This document shows positions 7,562 to 16,302 of a DNA stretch of 64,000 nucleotides, piece after piece. Made by a program: the position numbers and the translations under genes. The notes under the pieces were generated by a model. That model was not told where the DNA came from. It did no database searches and saw only the letters and a list, made by a program, of their open reading frames with translations. This DNA is from Solirubrobacterales bacterium. Its GTDB lineage: Bacteria > Actinomycetota > Thermoleophilia > Solirubrobacterales > 70-9. The stretch spans positions 1 through 64,000 of the forward strand of contig JANWHW010000029.1 of NCBI GenBank assembly GCA_025450195.1. Direction: 5' to 3'. Numbering within the stretch: the stretch's first letter is position 1; the number at the start of each line of letters is the position of its first letter.

Positions 7562-8518
7562 TCAGGGCAGATCGAAAGCGGCTTCGACATCGACGGGATG
7601 CTGGAGCAGGTCGTGCTGGAGGTCCCAGGCCGCCCAAGCGCGCAGGACGACGGGGTCGAAGGGTGCGGGGCGAAGGTCCTGGCCTAGGGCACGGAGTTGT
7701 GCCGCCTGTTCGGCGCGATCCAAGCTCGGCACCGAAGCGAGGAGGTCGTCAAGGGCACGATTCGGATTCGTCGAAGCGAGCGAGTAGCCACGCATCGTGG
7801 CCACGACCATCGCATCGACTAGGCCGGGATCGTCTTCGATGGTCTGCCGCGAGGCGGTGAGAACCAGCTCGGGGTAGGGCGGGGCGCCGTAGCGGTCCAC
7901 CTTGAATATGCGGATCGGGACTCCCTGCTGCCGCAGAGCGACTCCCTCGGCGTTCCAGAAGCCGGTCGCCGCGGCGACCTTTGCGGCGGCGAGCGAGCCA
8001 ATCGCGTTGAAGCCGATCGTCACCCTGTCGGCAAGGGCGGGATTGCCTCCATCAGCGCTCATCTCCGAATCGACCACCGCTTCATCGGAGGGCAATCCCG
8101 TAACGCCGACGGTGTGGTTCTCCAGGTCGCGAGGTCGCTGAACCGGGCCGTCCGCCCGGGCGATGACCGAGGCCAGGGGGCGCTGGACGATTGGCATCGC
8201 TCCAACTACTTCAAGACCGCGCTCGCGGGCGATCCCCAGATCGTGGATGTCGAGGATTGCGAACTCGACACGACCCGCCTCCAGCAGCTTTGGAGCATCC
8301 GTCGAGTTGCCTGGCTGTTGGAGGGTCAGGTCGATTCCCTCGTCGCGGTAATAGCCCTGACGCTGCGCGGCATAGATTCCGGAGTGGACGGCGTTCGGCG
8401 TGAAATCCAGCACAAGGGTCGCGCCAACAGGCGCGCCCGGTTCAGCGCCGTCTCCGCCGCAGCCGGCAGCGCCGGTGAGCAGCAGAGCGGCCGCCAGCAG
8501 CGCGGCAACCCTCTTCAT
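7562..8518 (-). CDS. NMT1/THI5-like ABC transporter substrate-binding lipoprotein
   Basis: Extracytoplasmic solute-binding protein of the NMT1/THI5 (ThiY) family, which binds pyrimidine thiamin precursors or related heterocycles. The 318-residue protein has a lipoprotein signal (LLTGAAGC) and the family opening LDFTPNAVHSGIYAAQRQGYY. No permease or ATPase for it lies in the window, so it is an orphan here. I see no TPP-type leader in the short upstream gap. The substrate is therefore not assignable from context. Confidence 0.8.
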   Translation of the reverse strand: MKRVAALLAAALLLTGAAGCGGDGAEPGAPVGATLVLDFTPNAVHSGIYAAQRQGYYRDEGIDLTLQQPGNSTDAPKLLEAGRVEFAILDIHDLGIARERGLEVVGAMPIVQRPLASVIARADGPVQRPRDLENHTVGVTGLPSDEAVVDSEMSADGGNPALADRVTIGFNAIGSLAAAKVAAATGFWNAEGVALRQQGVPIRIFKVDRYGAPPYPELVLTASRQTIEDDPGLVDAMVVATMRGYSLASTNPNRALDDLLASVPSLDRAEQAAQLRALGQDLRPAPFDPVVLRAWAAWDLQHDLLQHPVDVEAAFDLP

Positions 8519-8606
8519 CTAGCAGGGAAATTATTCGATCCTCGATCTGGATAGACTGCCGCCCCAAGAAGCGATCTGTGGGATACAACGGAGGAGGCGT
8601 TACCCA

Positions 8607-9518
8607 GTGCAGGAACGAGGACTTGCGGCATATCTCGCCGAGTTGATCGGCACTTTCTTGCTGGTGTTCTTCATCGTCAGCGTGGTTGTGCTGTTCGTGG
8701 CCACCGGTAGTCAGGCGCAGTTCGGCTCAGACTTCGCAGTCGTAGGCCTCGTTCACGCCTTCTTGCTTTTTGGCCTGATCGTGATGTTCGGCGTGGTCAG
8801 CGGCGGTCACTTCAACCCGGCGGTGACGCTGGCCGCGGCCGCGATCAAGCGGATCGCCCCGATCGACGCTGCGATCTACATGCTCGCCCAGCTCTCGGGC
8901 GGCGTGCTTGGCGCGTTGCTTGCCAAGGGCCTCCTGCTCGACGAGGGGCGGGCCACCAACTACGCGGCGGCCGAAGTCAGCAGCCTGCTCGGAGGGAACT
9001 TCCAGGGCATGATCATCGAGGCGATAGGCACCTTCTGCTTGGTGCTGGTCATCCTCGCCGCGGTCTTTTCGAAAAAGAGCTTCAAGGAGTGGGCGCCGCT
9101 TGCGATCGGCACCACCCTGGGCTTCATCGTCATGGTGGGTGGCCCGCTTACCGGCGGTTCCTTCAACCCCGCCCGCTGGTTCGGCCCAGCACTCGTTTCC
9201 AACGATTGGGGTGGCGTCTGGCCCTACCTGCTCGGCCCTATCGTCGGCTCGCTGCTGGCGGCTGCGGTGTTCAAGTTCGTGATCGAGGCCGGAGGCCCCG
9301 CTCCAACTGAGCCCGCGGAGCCGGTGAAGAAGGCCGCGCCTGCACCCGCCAAGCCGGCACCGCCGAAGCCCAGCTCCAAGCCCGAGCCGCCCAAGCCCAG
9401 CTCGACCTCCGGATCTGACAAGCCCAGTTCTGAGTCGGGATCGGATAAGCCGAGCTCCGACTCGGGATCTGACAAGCCCAGCTCCGACTCCGGATCTGAC
9501 AAGCCCAGCTCCAGCTGA
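8607..9518 (+). CDS. Aquaporin (MIP family) with Ser/Pro-rich repeat tail
   Basis: Water or glycerol channel of the MIP family. The 303-residue protein has about six membrane helices and both pore motifs, FNPAV (N70-P71-A72) and FNPAR (N187-P188-A189). After the last helix (about residue 230) comes a cytoplasmic Pro/Ala/Lys-rich tail ending in four copies of GSDKPSSxS. The start is a GTG at 8607 with GGAGGAGG upstream. The NPA spacing is normal, but the tail of about 70 residues is longer than usual. Confidence 0.9.
   Translation: MQERGLAAYLAELIGTFLLVFFIVSVVVLFVATGSQAQFGSDFAVVGLVHAFLLFGLIVMFGVVSGGHFNPAVTLAAAAIKRIAPIDAAIYMLAQLSGGVLGALLAKGLLLDEGRATNYAAAEVSSLLGGNFQGMIIEAIGTFCLVLVILAAVFSKKSFKEWAPLAIGTTLGFIVMVGGPLTGGSFNPARWFGPALVSNDWGGVWPYLLGPIVGSLLAAAVFKFVIEAGGPAPTEPAEPVKKAAPAPAKPAPPKPSSKPEPPKPSSTSGSDKPSSESGSDKPSSDSGSDKPSSDSGSDKPSSS
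9411..9518 (+). repeat. 27-bp coding tandem repeat in aquaporin tail
   Basis: Four in-frame copies of a 27-base unit encode GSDKPSSES, GSDKPSSDS, GSDKPSSDS and a truncated GSDKPSSS before the stop (residues 269-303). The units differ at synonymous positions, so this is not a very recent expansion. Confidence 0.9.
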
Positions 9519-9531
9519 GGCCAAGGCATAG

Positions 9532-9559
9532 AACCGCCGGGCCTACCGGCTCGGCGGTT
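9532..9559 (+). terminator. Hairpin between aquaporin and fbiC
   Basis: AACCGCCG (9532-9539) pairs with CGGCGGTT (9552-9559) around a GC-rich 12-base centre. It lies just after the aquaporin stop and ends 8 bases before the fbiC start. It lacks a T-run, so termination may be partial; it could also affect fbiC translation. Confidence 0.5.
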
Positions 9560-9567
9560 GCAGTACC

Positions 9568-11883
9568 TTGCGAGCCGTGCGCAGGGTCACCTTCTCGCGG
9601 AACTACACGCTCTCTCTTTCCCGCACCTGCCAGTGCTACTGCAAGTACTGCGCATTTGCGACTCACCGGGCCCACATCCACAGCCCGGATGAGGTCGAGC
9701 GCCGGCTTGACGAGGCGGAGCGCCGCAACGTCAAGGAGCTGCTGGTGCTCACGGGGGAGCGGCCCGAGGTAAATCCGGAGGTTGCGTCCCGCCTCGCCGA
9801 TTGGGGCCATCGGGACTTCACCTCCTACGTGGTGTGGGCTTGCGAGCGCGCTCTCGAGCGCGGGATCCTGCCCCACACCAACATCGGCGTCCTCGACCGC
9901 GAGGAACTGGCGCAGCTTCGTGAGGTGACCGCTTCCCAGGGGTTGATGCTCGAGTCGATCTCAGAGCGCCTCATGGACACGGTCCATGCCGGCTCTCCGA
10001 CCAAGCACCCGGCCAAGCGCCTAGCCACGATCGAAGCGGCGGGTGAGCTGCGGATTCCCTTCACGAGCGGGATCCTGGTTGGTATCGGAGAGACCGAGGA
10101 GGAGCGCGTCGAATCCCTCGAAGCTCTGGCCAAGCTTCACCGGCGCTACGGGCATCTACAGGAGGTGATCCTTCAGAACTTCGTTCCGCACCCGAGGTAC
10201 TACGGCCAGGAGGTCGCCGAGATAGCCGACGCTGCCTCCCGGCAGCGGTGGGCGGGTGCCAACGGGGACTCCTCCTCCGAAAGCCGTTCGTCTCAAGGGG
10301 ATGCAGGGATGGAGCCGCCGGTGCTCCCAGAGCTTCCGTCAGAGGAATCCCTGTTGGCCGCGCCGCCGATCGAGCCGCCTGAAGGCGAACTGCTTGAGCC
10401 TCCCGCATGGTCGACGCCTGTTGGCATCGAGGACATCAAGCGGCTTATTCAGGAGTGCAGGCGGTTGATGCCGGATGTGGGGGTGCAGGTGCCGCCGAAC
10501 CTGTCGGATTGGTGGGCGGAGCTGGTCGAGACCGGCGCGACCGATCTGGGCGGGTTGTCGGCGAATGGAGACCACATCTCTCCCGAGCACGCCTTCCCCA
10601 GCCCACACGAGGTGCGGAAGGGGTTGGCGCCGCGCGGGTATGCGCTGACGGAGCGGCTCTGCGTCTACCCGCAGTACATGGATCCCGAGTGGATGGAGCA
10701 GGGAGTCCTCGACGTGATCAAGCTGAAGTACTGGAGCTTCATCCCGCGCAGTGGGTCGGGACGGCGTCGCGAGGAGTCAATCGATTCAGCGCTCGCCCCC
10801 GACGCGATAGCCAAAGGACGCGAGGGCGAGGAGCTGAGCGAAGATGAGTTGACCGCTCTGTTCGCCGAGACTCGGCCTGAGGTGATCGAGGAGATGCGCA
10901 TCGCCGCCGATGAGCTGCGGGCCGAGCTGGTCGGCGATCGCGTCACCTTCGTCGTCAACCGGAACATCAACTTCACCAACATCTGCGTGGTTGGCTGCGC
11001 CTTCTGCGGGTTCGGCCAGGGGCGGCGCTCGCCCGATGCCTACGAGGTCTCCGAGGAGGACTTCGCTGAGCGGATTAAGGAAGCGGTCGAGTTCGGTGCG
11101 ACGGAGATCTGCATGCAGGGCGGGATCCACCCCGATCTGACCCTCGAGGAGTACGGAAAGTGGCTGCGGCTGGCGAAGGAAGTTGCGCCACAGCTGCACC
11201 TGCATGCCTACTCGCCGATGGAGGTCCACTACATGTGCGAGCGCTCGGGCAAGGGCCCGGACGAGGTTTTCGCCTATCTACAGGAGTGCGGGCTGGGCTC
11301 GACGCCAGGGACGGCAGCCGAGGTGCTCGACGACGGAGTACGCCAGCGGATCTCGCCGAACAAGCTGCCGGTGAAGCGCTGGGTCGAGATCATCGAAGCG
11401 TCGCACCGGGCCGGGTTGCGCTCGACCTCGACGGTGATGTTCGGCCACATCGAGGAGCCCCGCGAGCTGGCCCGCCACATGCGGGTGATTCGCGCGCTTC
11501 AGGAGCGCACTGGGGGCATCACCGAGTTCGTCCCCCTTAGCTTCATCCCGTTCAACACGATGCTCGGTCGCACCCACGGGATCGAGGAGATCTCCTCTGG
11601 GGAGAACCTCAAGCACACGGCGGCGTTCAGGCTGGCGCTGGGCAAGACGATCCCCAACCTGCAGGCCAGCTGGGTGAAGATGGGCCTTGGGGCGGCCACG
11701 GAGGCGCTGCGCTGGGGGGTCAATGACCTGGGTGGCACGCTGATGGAGGAGAACATCTCGCGGATGGCCGGCTCCCAGCACGGGGTACGGCTGGAGCCCG
11801 AGCAGCTGATCGAGGCCGCGCGCGCCGGCGGCCGTGCACCCGCCCAGCGCACGACGCTCTACGACATCGTCGAGACGTACTAG
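9568..11883 (+). CDS. fbiC: FO synthase, CofG-CofH fusion
   Basis: Makes the deazaflavin FO from 5-amino-6-ribitylamino-uracil and tyrosine, the first dedicated step to F420. The 771-residue fusion has two radical-SAM clusters of CxxxCxxC type: C21/C25/C28 in the CofG half and C473/C477/C480 (CVVGCAFC) in the CofH half. An insertion of about 60 residues, rich in Ser, Pro and Glu (about 228-288), interrupts the CofG half after the HPRYYGQE region. The start is a TTG at 9568; a GTG at 9577 is an alternative. It is convergent with the cofE end of the npdG-cofDCE operon. Confidence 0.95.
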   Translation: MRAVRRVTFSRNYTLSLSRTCQCYCKYCAFATHRAHIHSPDEVERRLDEAERRNVKELLVLTGERPEVNPEVASRLADWGHRDFTSYVVWACERALERGILPHTNIGVLDREELAQLREVTASQGLMLESISERLMDTVHAGSPTKHPAKRLATIEAAGELRIPFTSGILVGIGETEEERVESLEALAKLHRRYGHLQEVILQNFVPHPRYYGQEVAEIADAASRQRWAGANGDSSSESRSSQGDAGMEPPVLPELPSEESLLAAPPIEPPEGELLEPPAWSTPVGIEDIKRLIQECRRLMPDVGVQVPPNLSDWWAELVETGATDLGGLSANGDHISPEHAFPSPHEVRKGLAPRGYALTERLCVYPQYMDPEWMEQGVLDVIKLKYWSFIPRSGSGRRREESIDSALAPDAIAKGREGEELSEDELTALFAETRPEVIEEMRIAADELRAELVGDRVTFVVNRNINFTNICVVGCAFCGFGQGRRSPDAYEVSEEDFAERIKEAVEFGATEICMQGGIHPDLTLEEYGKWLRLAKEVAPQLHLHAYSPMEVHYMCERSGKGPDEVFAYLQECGLGSTPGTAAEVLDDGVRQRISPNKLPVKRWVEIIEASHRAGLRSTSTVMFGHIEEPRELARHMRVIRALQERTGGITEFVPLSFIPFNTMLGRTHGIEEISSGENLKHTAAFRLALGKTIPNLQASWVKMGLGAATEALRWGVNDLGGTLMEENISRMAGSQHGVRLEPEQLIEAARAGGRAPAQRTTLYDIVETY

Positions 11884-11905
11884 CGCCGCGTCAGCGGCGA
11901 TGGAG

Positions 11906-12661
11906 TCAGCGAAAGAGGTCTTCGTCGCGCGGGCGGCGCAGGGCTGTGGCGCCAGGTCCATCGTCCTCGCTGGTAAATCGCTCCAGCCCGCGGACGATCG
12001 CAGCGGGCACGCCGCTTGCCTTGTCGCGGACCAGGTCGGCGGCGGCTGCCACCTGATCGGCGATCGCGATCAGCGTTGCCTCCAGCTCACGTCCGCCAGA
12101 GTCGTGACGACCGCGCCAGTCGTCGAGCGGCTCGATCCCGGCGCAGCCGATCGCCACCTCGGCCTGGCCCAGGCGCCAGGCGCGACCGAAGCTGTCAGAA
12201 ACCACTACGGCGACGGTCTTTCCCGTTGCGTCGCGGACTTCGGCGCGGATTCGTCGGGCTGAGGCATCGGGGTCCTCGGGCAGGAGCGAGACCGTCTCGG
12301 CCTCGGGCAGGTTGGAGCTGTCGACGCCGGCATTGGCGCAGACGAAGCCGTGGTGCGTTTCGGTGATCAGGACGCCTCGCTCTGCTCGCAGGACTTCGCG
12401 GCTCTCGGCGAGGATCAACTCGATCAGGGCCGGCTCCTTGCCGAGCAGCGCGGCGAGGCGGCGGGCCTCGCTGCCAGGGATCGCCGAGGAGAGTCGGCGA
12501 ATTCGTCCCTCGGCCTTGGAGACGATCTTCTGGGAGCAGGCGACGACGTCGCCGTCGAGGAGCTCCGTGTGCGCCGCAATCTGCTCGCCGACCCGCATAC
12601 CCACGCTGAACTCGGGAAGGCCGAGGACTGGGATGACGCGCAGCTCAGCCGGTTCGCGCAT
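11906..12661 (-). CDS. cofE: Coenzyme F420-0:L-glutamate ligase
   Basis: Adds glutamate to F420-0 using GTP. The 251-residue protein shows the CofE signatures ACSQKIVSKAEGR, ETHHGFVCANAGVDSSN and SDSFGRAWRLGQAEVAIGCAG. It lacks the C-terminal nitroreductase-like domain of mycobacterial FbiB, so it is the stand-alone archaeal-like form. I chose the ATG at 12661, 17 bases after the cofC stop; an in-frame start at 12850 would overlap cofC. Last gene of npdG-cofD-cofC-cofE. Confidence 0.95.
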   Translation of the reverse strand: MREPAELRVIPVLGLPEFSVGMRVGEQIAAHTELLDGDVVACSQKIVSKAEGRIRRLSSAIPGSEARRLAALLGKEPALIELILAESREVLRAERGVLITETHHGFVCANAGVDSSNLPEAETVSLLPEDPDASARRIRAEVRDATGKTVAVVVSDSFGRAWRLGQAEVAIGCAGIEPLDDWRGRHDSGGRELEATLIAIADQVAAAADLVRDKASGVPAAIVRGLERFTSEDDGPGATALRRPRDEDLFR

Positions 12662-12678
12662 CGCTGCCTCCCCTGAAT

Positions 12679-13320
12679 TCACAGTCCCAGCGTCTTGGCT
12701 GTGCGTTTTCCACGACCGGGCCGGGACTCCAGCTCGCGGGTTAGCGCGACCAGGTCGGCCGGGGTGTCGAGGTCGAGCGCAAGCGACGCCATTTCTTCGA
12801 CGGCAAAGGGAATGCCTGCCGCTCGAGCCGCGGCGACGTGGCGGTCGCAACTTCCCTCGCCGAACGCAGGTTGGATTGCGCTGGGTGGTGACAGGACCAG
12901 GGCGTTGGTACCGGTGCCGTGTCGGTCGGGGACCACGGCGACGTAGCGTTTGGGGATGCCGGTCAGTAGCCGGTCGAGCTCGCGTGGGTCGAGCAGCGGG
13001 CAGTCGCCGGGGAGGAGGATGACGCAGGTGGCGCCGTCGGCTTCGGCTCTGGCGATGCCCCCAAGCGTCGCCTCCACGTGCCCCTCGTCTGCGGGGTCGG
13101 GAACCACTTTCGCGCCAGCCGAGTGGGCGATCTCCTGCGCAATCGGGTCCCCGGTGACGACGATCGTCTGCTCGACCGAGCGGGCTTCGCCGATCGCTTC
13201 CAGCACGTCTTCCATCATTGCCGCGGCCAGGGCCACGCGGCGCTCGTCGTCGAGCCCCGCGGTGAGGCGCTGCTTTGCCTCCGCGAAGCGCTTGACTGGA
13301 AGTACGACGGTTGCTTTCAC
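12679..13320 (-). CDS. cofC: 2-phospho-L-lactate/phosphoenolpyruvate guanylyltransferase
   Basis: Activates phospholactate or phosphoenolpyruvate with GTP for F420 assembly (also called FbiD in mycobacteria). The 213-residue nucleotidyltransferase has an N-terminal VVLPVKRFAEAKQRL motif, the metal-site region LLPGDCPLL and DRHGTGTNAL, typical of the family. It starts 12 bases after cofD, so it is in the same operon. Confidence 0.93.
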   Translation of the reverse strand: MKATVVLPVKRFAEAKQRLTAGLDDERRVALAAAMMEDVLEAIGEARSVEQTIVVTGDPIAQEIAHSAGAKVVPDPADEGHVEATLGGIARAEADGATCVILLPGDCPLLDPRELDRLLTGIPKRYVAVVPDRHGTGTNALVLSPPSAIQPAFGEGSCDRHVAAARAAGIPFAVEEMASLALDLDTPADLVALTRELESRPGRGKRTAKTLGL

Positions 13321-13332
13321 CGCATCGCGAGG

Positions 13333-14259
13333 CTAGCGACGTGGGAGATCGGCCACATGGTCGAGCACGATGCGAGCCACCCGGGCCCGGCCGGCCGCGC
13401 CCTCCATCAGGGTCGAGGTTGCCAAGGTGGGAACGTCGGAGGGAGGCGGGTCTGGATCGCCATCATCGACAACCATCGTGTCAATCAGCCCCGTGTAGAG
13501 CGAAGCAACCCCAGCGGCGCTCGAGGGGCGACCGACCGCCGCCATGAAGCGCTCGGTCGGTCCCTTCACGACTTTGCCGGCGACGAACGGGCTGACGGCG
13601 ACCACCGGTGCGCCAGAGGAGGCAATCGCCTCTTGCATGCCGGGAACGGCGAGGATCGGGCCGATGCTGATCACCGGGTTCGAGGGGCCGATCACGATCG
13701 CCTCGGCCTGGCGCAGGGCGTTCGCGACCTCCGGAGTGGGCTCGGCCTTCTCGATCCCCTCCAGCTCGACGCCGTCCACCTCGGGCTCTCCGCGGTCGAC
13801 GATCAGGTATTCCTGCAGCGCGCGCCGACCGGCGGCGGTCAGCACCTGGGTGCGAACTGGCTCCTCGCACATCGGCAGCACCTCGGCGGTGACCCCGAGT
13901 GCGCGGGAGATCTGCGCCTGGGCGTCAGTCAGTCTGCCGCCCTCATCGAGGAACTGGCGTCGATAGAGGCAGGCGGCGAGGTCACGGTCGGAGAGGCCAA
14001 ACCAGGCGGGCGCGCCGATCCGCGTGAGCCGCTCGAACACGGTGAAGGTGTCGTCCCGGATGCCCCAGCCGCGCTCCTCGTCGATTTCCCCTGAGAGCCA
14101 GTAGGTGACCAGGTCCGGGTCGGGGGAGACGTGGACGCCGAGGGTCTCGATGTCGTCGGCGGTATTGACGATCACCGAGAGATCGGCGCCGATCTCCTCC
14201 TGCATTCCGGCGGCGAGCTTGGCGCCACCGGTGCCTCCGGCAAGCAGCGCGACCTTCAC
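13333..14259 (-). CDS. cofD: 2-phospho-L-lactate transferase
   Basis: Transfers the activated phospholactyl/enolpyruvyl group from the CofC product to FO, giving F420-0 or its dehydro form (FbiA in mycobacteria). The 308-residue protein starts LLAGGTGGAKLAAGM and has IVNTADD and VIGPSNPVISIGPIL, all family hallmarks. It lies 10 bases downstream of npdG and 12 bases before cofC. Confidence 0.95.
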   Translation of the reverse strand: MKVALLAGGTGGAKLAAGMQEEIGADLSVIVNTADDIETLGVHVSPDPDLVTYWLSGEIDEERGWGIRDDTFTVFERLTRIGAPAWFGLSDRDLAACLYRRQFLDEGGRLTDAQAQISRALGVTAEVLPMCEEPVRTQVLTAAGRRALQEYLIVDRGEPEVDGVELEGIEKAEPTPEVANALRQAEAIVIGPSNPVISIGPILAVPGMQEAIASSGAPVVAVSPFVAGKVVKGPTERFMAAVGRPSSAAGVASLYTGLIDTMVVDDGDPDPPPSDVPTLATSTLMEGAAGRARVARIVLDHVADLPRR

Positions 14260-14269
14260 GTCCTTCGCC

Positions 14270-14956
14270 TCAGGCCCAATGGTCGGCGTCGGGCAGGCCC
14301 GTGAGCCGGATCCCGGCGTGCGCCTTGTAGCGGCTGTTTACCGAGATCAGCATCGGGGTCAGCTGCTCGACGATTCGGGCCATCTCCAGCGGGCCGGCGT
14401 TGACGGCACGCAAGCCCGGGATCAGCTCGATCAGCCGGGCCACCCTGGCCTTGTCTGCCTTGCGGTCGCCGCAGACGAGCACGTCCTCGTCCATCTCAGC
14501 GTCGGCGTCGGCGAGAGTGGGAGCGCCGACCGTGTGCAACGCAGCGACCACCGTCACGTCCTCCGGGACCATCTCCTGGGCCTGCTGGGCCGCCGATCCC
14601 TGCCAGACACCAAGCGAACGGGTCGCCTTGCCGCTCACCGCGGCGGCGAGGGGAACGGTGCAGTCGACCAGGATCTGCCCCGGTTGAAGCGCCTCGCGCA
14701 GGTTGTTGAGGTTCTCCGACTGGGCGCGGAAAGGGACAGTGAGAAAGACGATCTCGGCGCGCTTTGCGGCCTCCTCGTTGAGCAGGCCCTCGACCTCCGC
14801 GCCAGGGACCGCTTCCCGGACCTTCGCTGCGGCTTCCTCGGCTCGCTCCTGCGAGCGCGAGCCGATCGCCAGGGCCGCGCCGGCCCTTGCCCAGCGCATC
14901 GCGAGGCCGGCGCCAAGGGCTCCGGTGCCGCCGATGATCGGGATCGATTCGCTCAT
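14270..14956 (-). CDS. npdG: NADPH-dependent F420 reductase
   Basis: Exchanges hydride between NADPH and F420, supplying reduced F420. The 228-residue protein has an N-terminal Rossmann motif (IIGGTGALGAGLA) and the SRSQERAEEAA segment after the second strand that contacts NADPH in this family. The ATG at 14956 is preferred; the open frame extends upstream to 15316 but overlaps the divergent SDR gene. First gene of the npdG-cofD-cofC-cofE operon. Confidence 0.93.
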   Translation of the reverse strand: MSESIPIIGGTGALGAGLAMRWARAGAALAIGSRSQERAEEAAAKVREAVPGAEVEGLLNEEAAKRAEIVFLTVPFRAQSENLNNLREALQPGQILVDCTVPLAAAVSGKATRSLGVWQGSAAQQAQEMVPEDVTVVAALHTVGAPTLADADAEMDEDVLVCGDRKADKARVARLIELIPGLRAVNAGPLEMARIVEQLTPMLISVNSRYKAHAGIRLTGLPDADHWA

Positions 14957-15047
14957 AGCCCGCGCCAGTCTATGCTCAGCGGCTGAGCGTGGAGACCGAA
15001 CGTCATAGTCTGATTCCCGTGAGGGAGCGAAGCGGGAACCTGGTGCT

Positions 15048-15782
15048 GTGAGGCTCGAGGGAAGAAAAGCCCTGGTCACCGGCGGGGCCGGCGGCATCGG
15101 TGCGGCGACAGTTGCGCGGCTTGCCGCTGAGGGTGCCGAGGTTTGGGTCGGCGATGTAGATCTTGCCGGTGCGGAGCGCGTCGCCGGAGAGGCCGCTGGC
15201 CATGCTGTCGAGCTTGACGTCACGAGCCTGGAATCCGTCAAGGCCGCGGTGACGGCGATGGGAGCGCCGGACATCCTTGTCAACAACGCCGGCACCGACG
15301 AATTCGGCTTCTTCACCTACACCACGCCGGAGCAGTGGCAACGGTTGGTCGCGATCAACCTCATGGGTGTCTTCAACTGCACGCATGCGGTGCTGCCGGC
15401 GATGCAGGAGGCCGGCTATGGCCGCATCGTCACCATCTCCTCCGAGGCAGGCCGGGTCGGTTCCAAGGGCTCAGCCGTTTACTCGGCGACAAAGGGCGGG
15501 GTCGTCGCCTTCATGAAGGCGATCGCCCGCGAGAGCGCCCGCTACGGGATCACCGCCAACTCGATCGCTCCGGGCCCAATCGAGACACCTTTGCTGATGG
15601 GCGCCAAGGAGTTCGGCGAGATCGGCGAGAAAGTGATCGAGACGATGAAGGGGGCGACCCAGATGAAGCGCCTCGGCCAGCCCGACGAGGTGGCCGCCGC
15701 GGTCGCCTTTCTCGCCTCCGACGACGCCACCTACGTAACGGGCGAGACGCTCGGCGTGAGCGGCGGCCTCGGCATGGTCTGA
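15048..15782 (+). CDS. SDR family oxidoreductase
   Basis: Short-chain dehydrogenase/reductase. The 244-residue protein has GGAGGIG (NAD(P)-binding), NNAG, and the catalytic Ser and YSATK (YxxxK) residues. It resembles the 2-hydroxycyclohexanecarboxyl-CoA/3-hydroxyacyl-CoA dehydrogenase branch. The GTG start at 15048 is accepted because the Rossmann motif follows at once. Its TGA overlaps the ATG of a thioesterase gene, so it is likely part of acyl-CoA turnover; the substrate is unknown. Confidence 0.88.
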   Translation: MRLEGRKALVTGGAGGIGAATVARLAAEGAEVWVGDVDLAGAERVAGEAAGHAVELDVTSLESVKAAVTAMGAPDILVNNAGTDEFGFFTYTTPEQWQRLVAINLMGVFNCTHAVLPAMQEAGYGRIVTISSEAGRVGSKGSAVYSATKGGVVAFMKAIARESARYGITANSIAPGPIETPLLMGAKEFGEIGEKVIETMKGATQMKRLGQPDEVAAAVAFLASDDATYVTGETLGVSGGLGMV

Positions 15783-15868
15783 TGTCAGAGACCGAGCCAA
15801 CGTCAGAGACGGAGCCAATGGAGACCGAGCCAACATCAGAGACGGAGCCAATGTCAGGGGCGGAGTCG
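15782..15868 (+). repeat. 18-bp coding tandem repeat at thioesterase start
   Basis: Five units starting at 15782, 15800, 15818 (15 bases), 15833 and 15851 encode MSETEP, TSETEP, METEP, TSETEP and MSGAES. Units 1, 3 and 5 each begin with ATG, so copy number changes would alter both the N-terminus and the choice of start codon. Confidence 0.9.
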
Positions 15869-16246
15869 ACACTCTCGCCGGGGATCGAGCGCCGTGACGA
15901 GTTCACCGTCGCGCCCCCGTTGACCACCGACGTTGGCGGCACGATCGGCGCCAGCGTCCTCTCGACTCCGGGGATGATCGGGATGATGGAGGGCAGCGCT
16001 CAGATGCTCGCCTACGAGCACCTGTCTGAGGGCCAGGCCACCGTTGGCTTCGAGGTCTGCATCAAGCACGTTTCGGCGGCGCCGGAGGGCGCGGTCTGCG
16101 AGGCGCACGCGACTCTGCGCGAGGTCGTTGACGGACGCAAGCTGCGCTTCGACGTCGAGGTAACCGAAGGCGAGCGGACAATCGGAGTCGGCACCCACGA
16201 GCGCCGTGTGGTCACCTTCAGCCAACTGGGCTCCCCGGCCGCCTAA
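15782..16246 (+). CDS. FlK-like acyl-CoA thioesterase with repeat N-terminus
   Basis: Hotdog-fold thioesterase of the fluoroacetyl-CoA thioesterase-like family: LTTDVGGTIGASVLSTPGMIGMMEGSAQML and the C-terminal strands with VEVTEGERTIGVGTHERRVV match. Its 154 residues begin with about 28 acidic residues made of a repeated (S)ETEP unit. The ATG at 15782 overlaps the SDR stop; alternative in-frame ATGs lie at 15818 and 15851, inside the repeats. The core domain begins near LSPGIERRDEF. Likely hydrolyses short acyl-CoAs. Confidence 0.8.
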   Translation: MSETEPTSETEPMETEPTSETEPMSGAESTLSPGIERRDEFTVAPPLTTDVGGTIGASVLSTPGMIGMMEGSAQMLAYEHLSEGQATVGFEVCIKHVSAAPEGAVCEAHATLREVVDGRKLRFDVEVTEGERTIGVGTHERRVVTFSQLGSPAA

Positions 16247-16302
16247 GCCGGAATCTCTGCCTCCAGGGGGAGTACCACGCCGAGTGCGCACTTGATGACC
16301 CT

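Noticed and set aside
8519-8606. Possible TPP riboswitch before the THI5-like gene
   Set aside because: The gap is only 88 bases and shows no thi-box sequence or pairing pattern.
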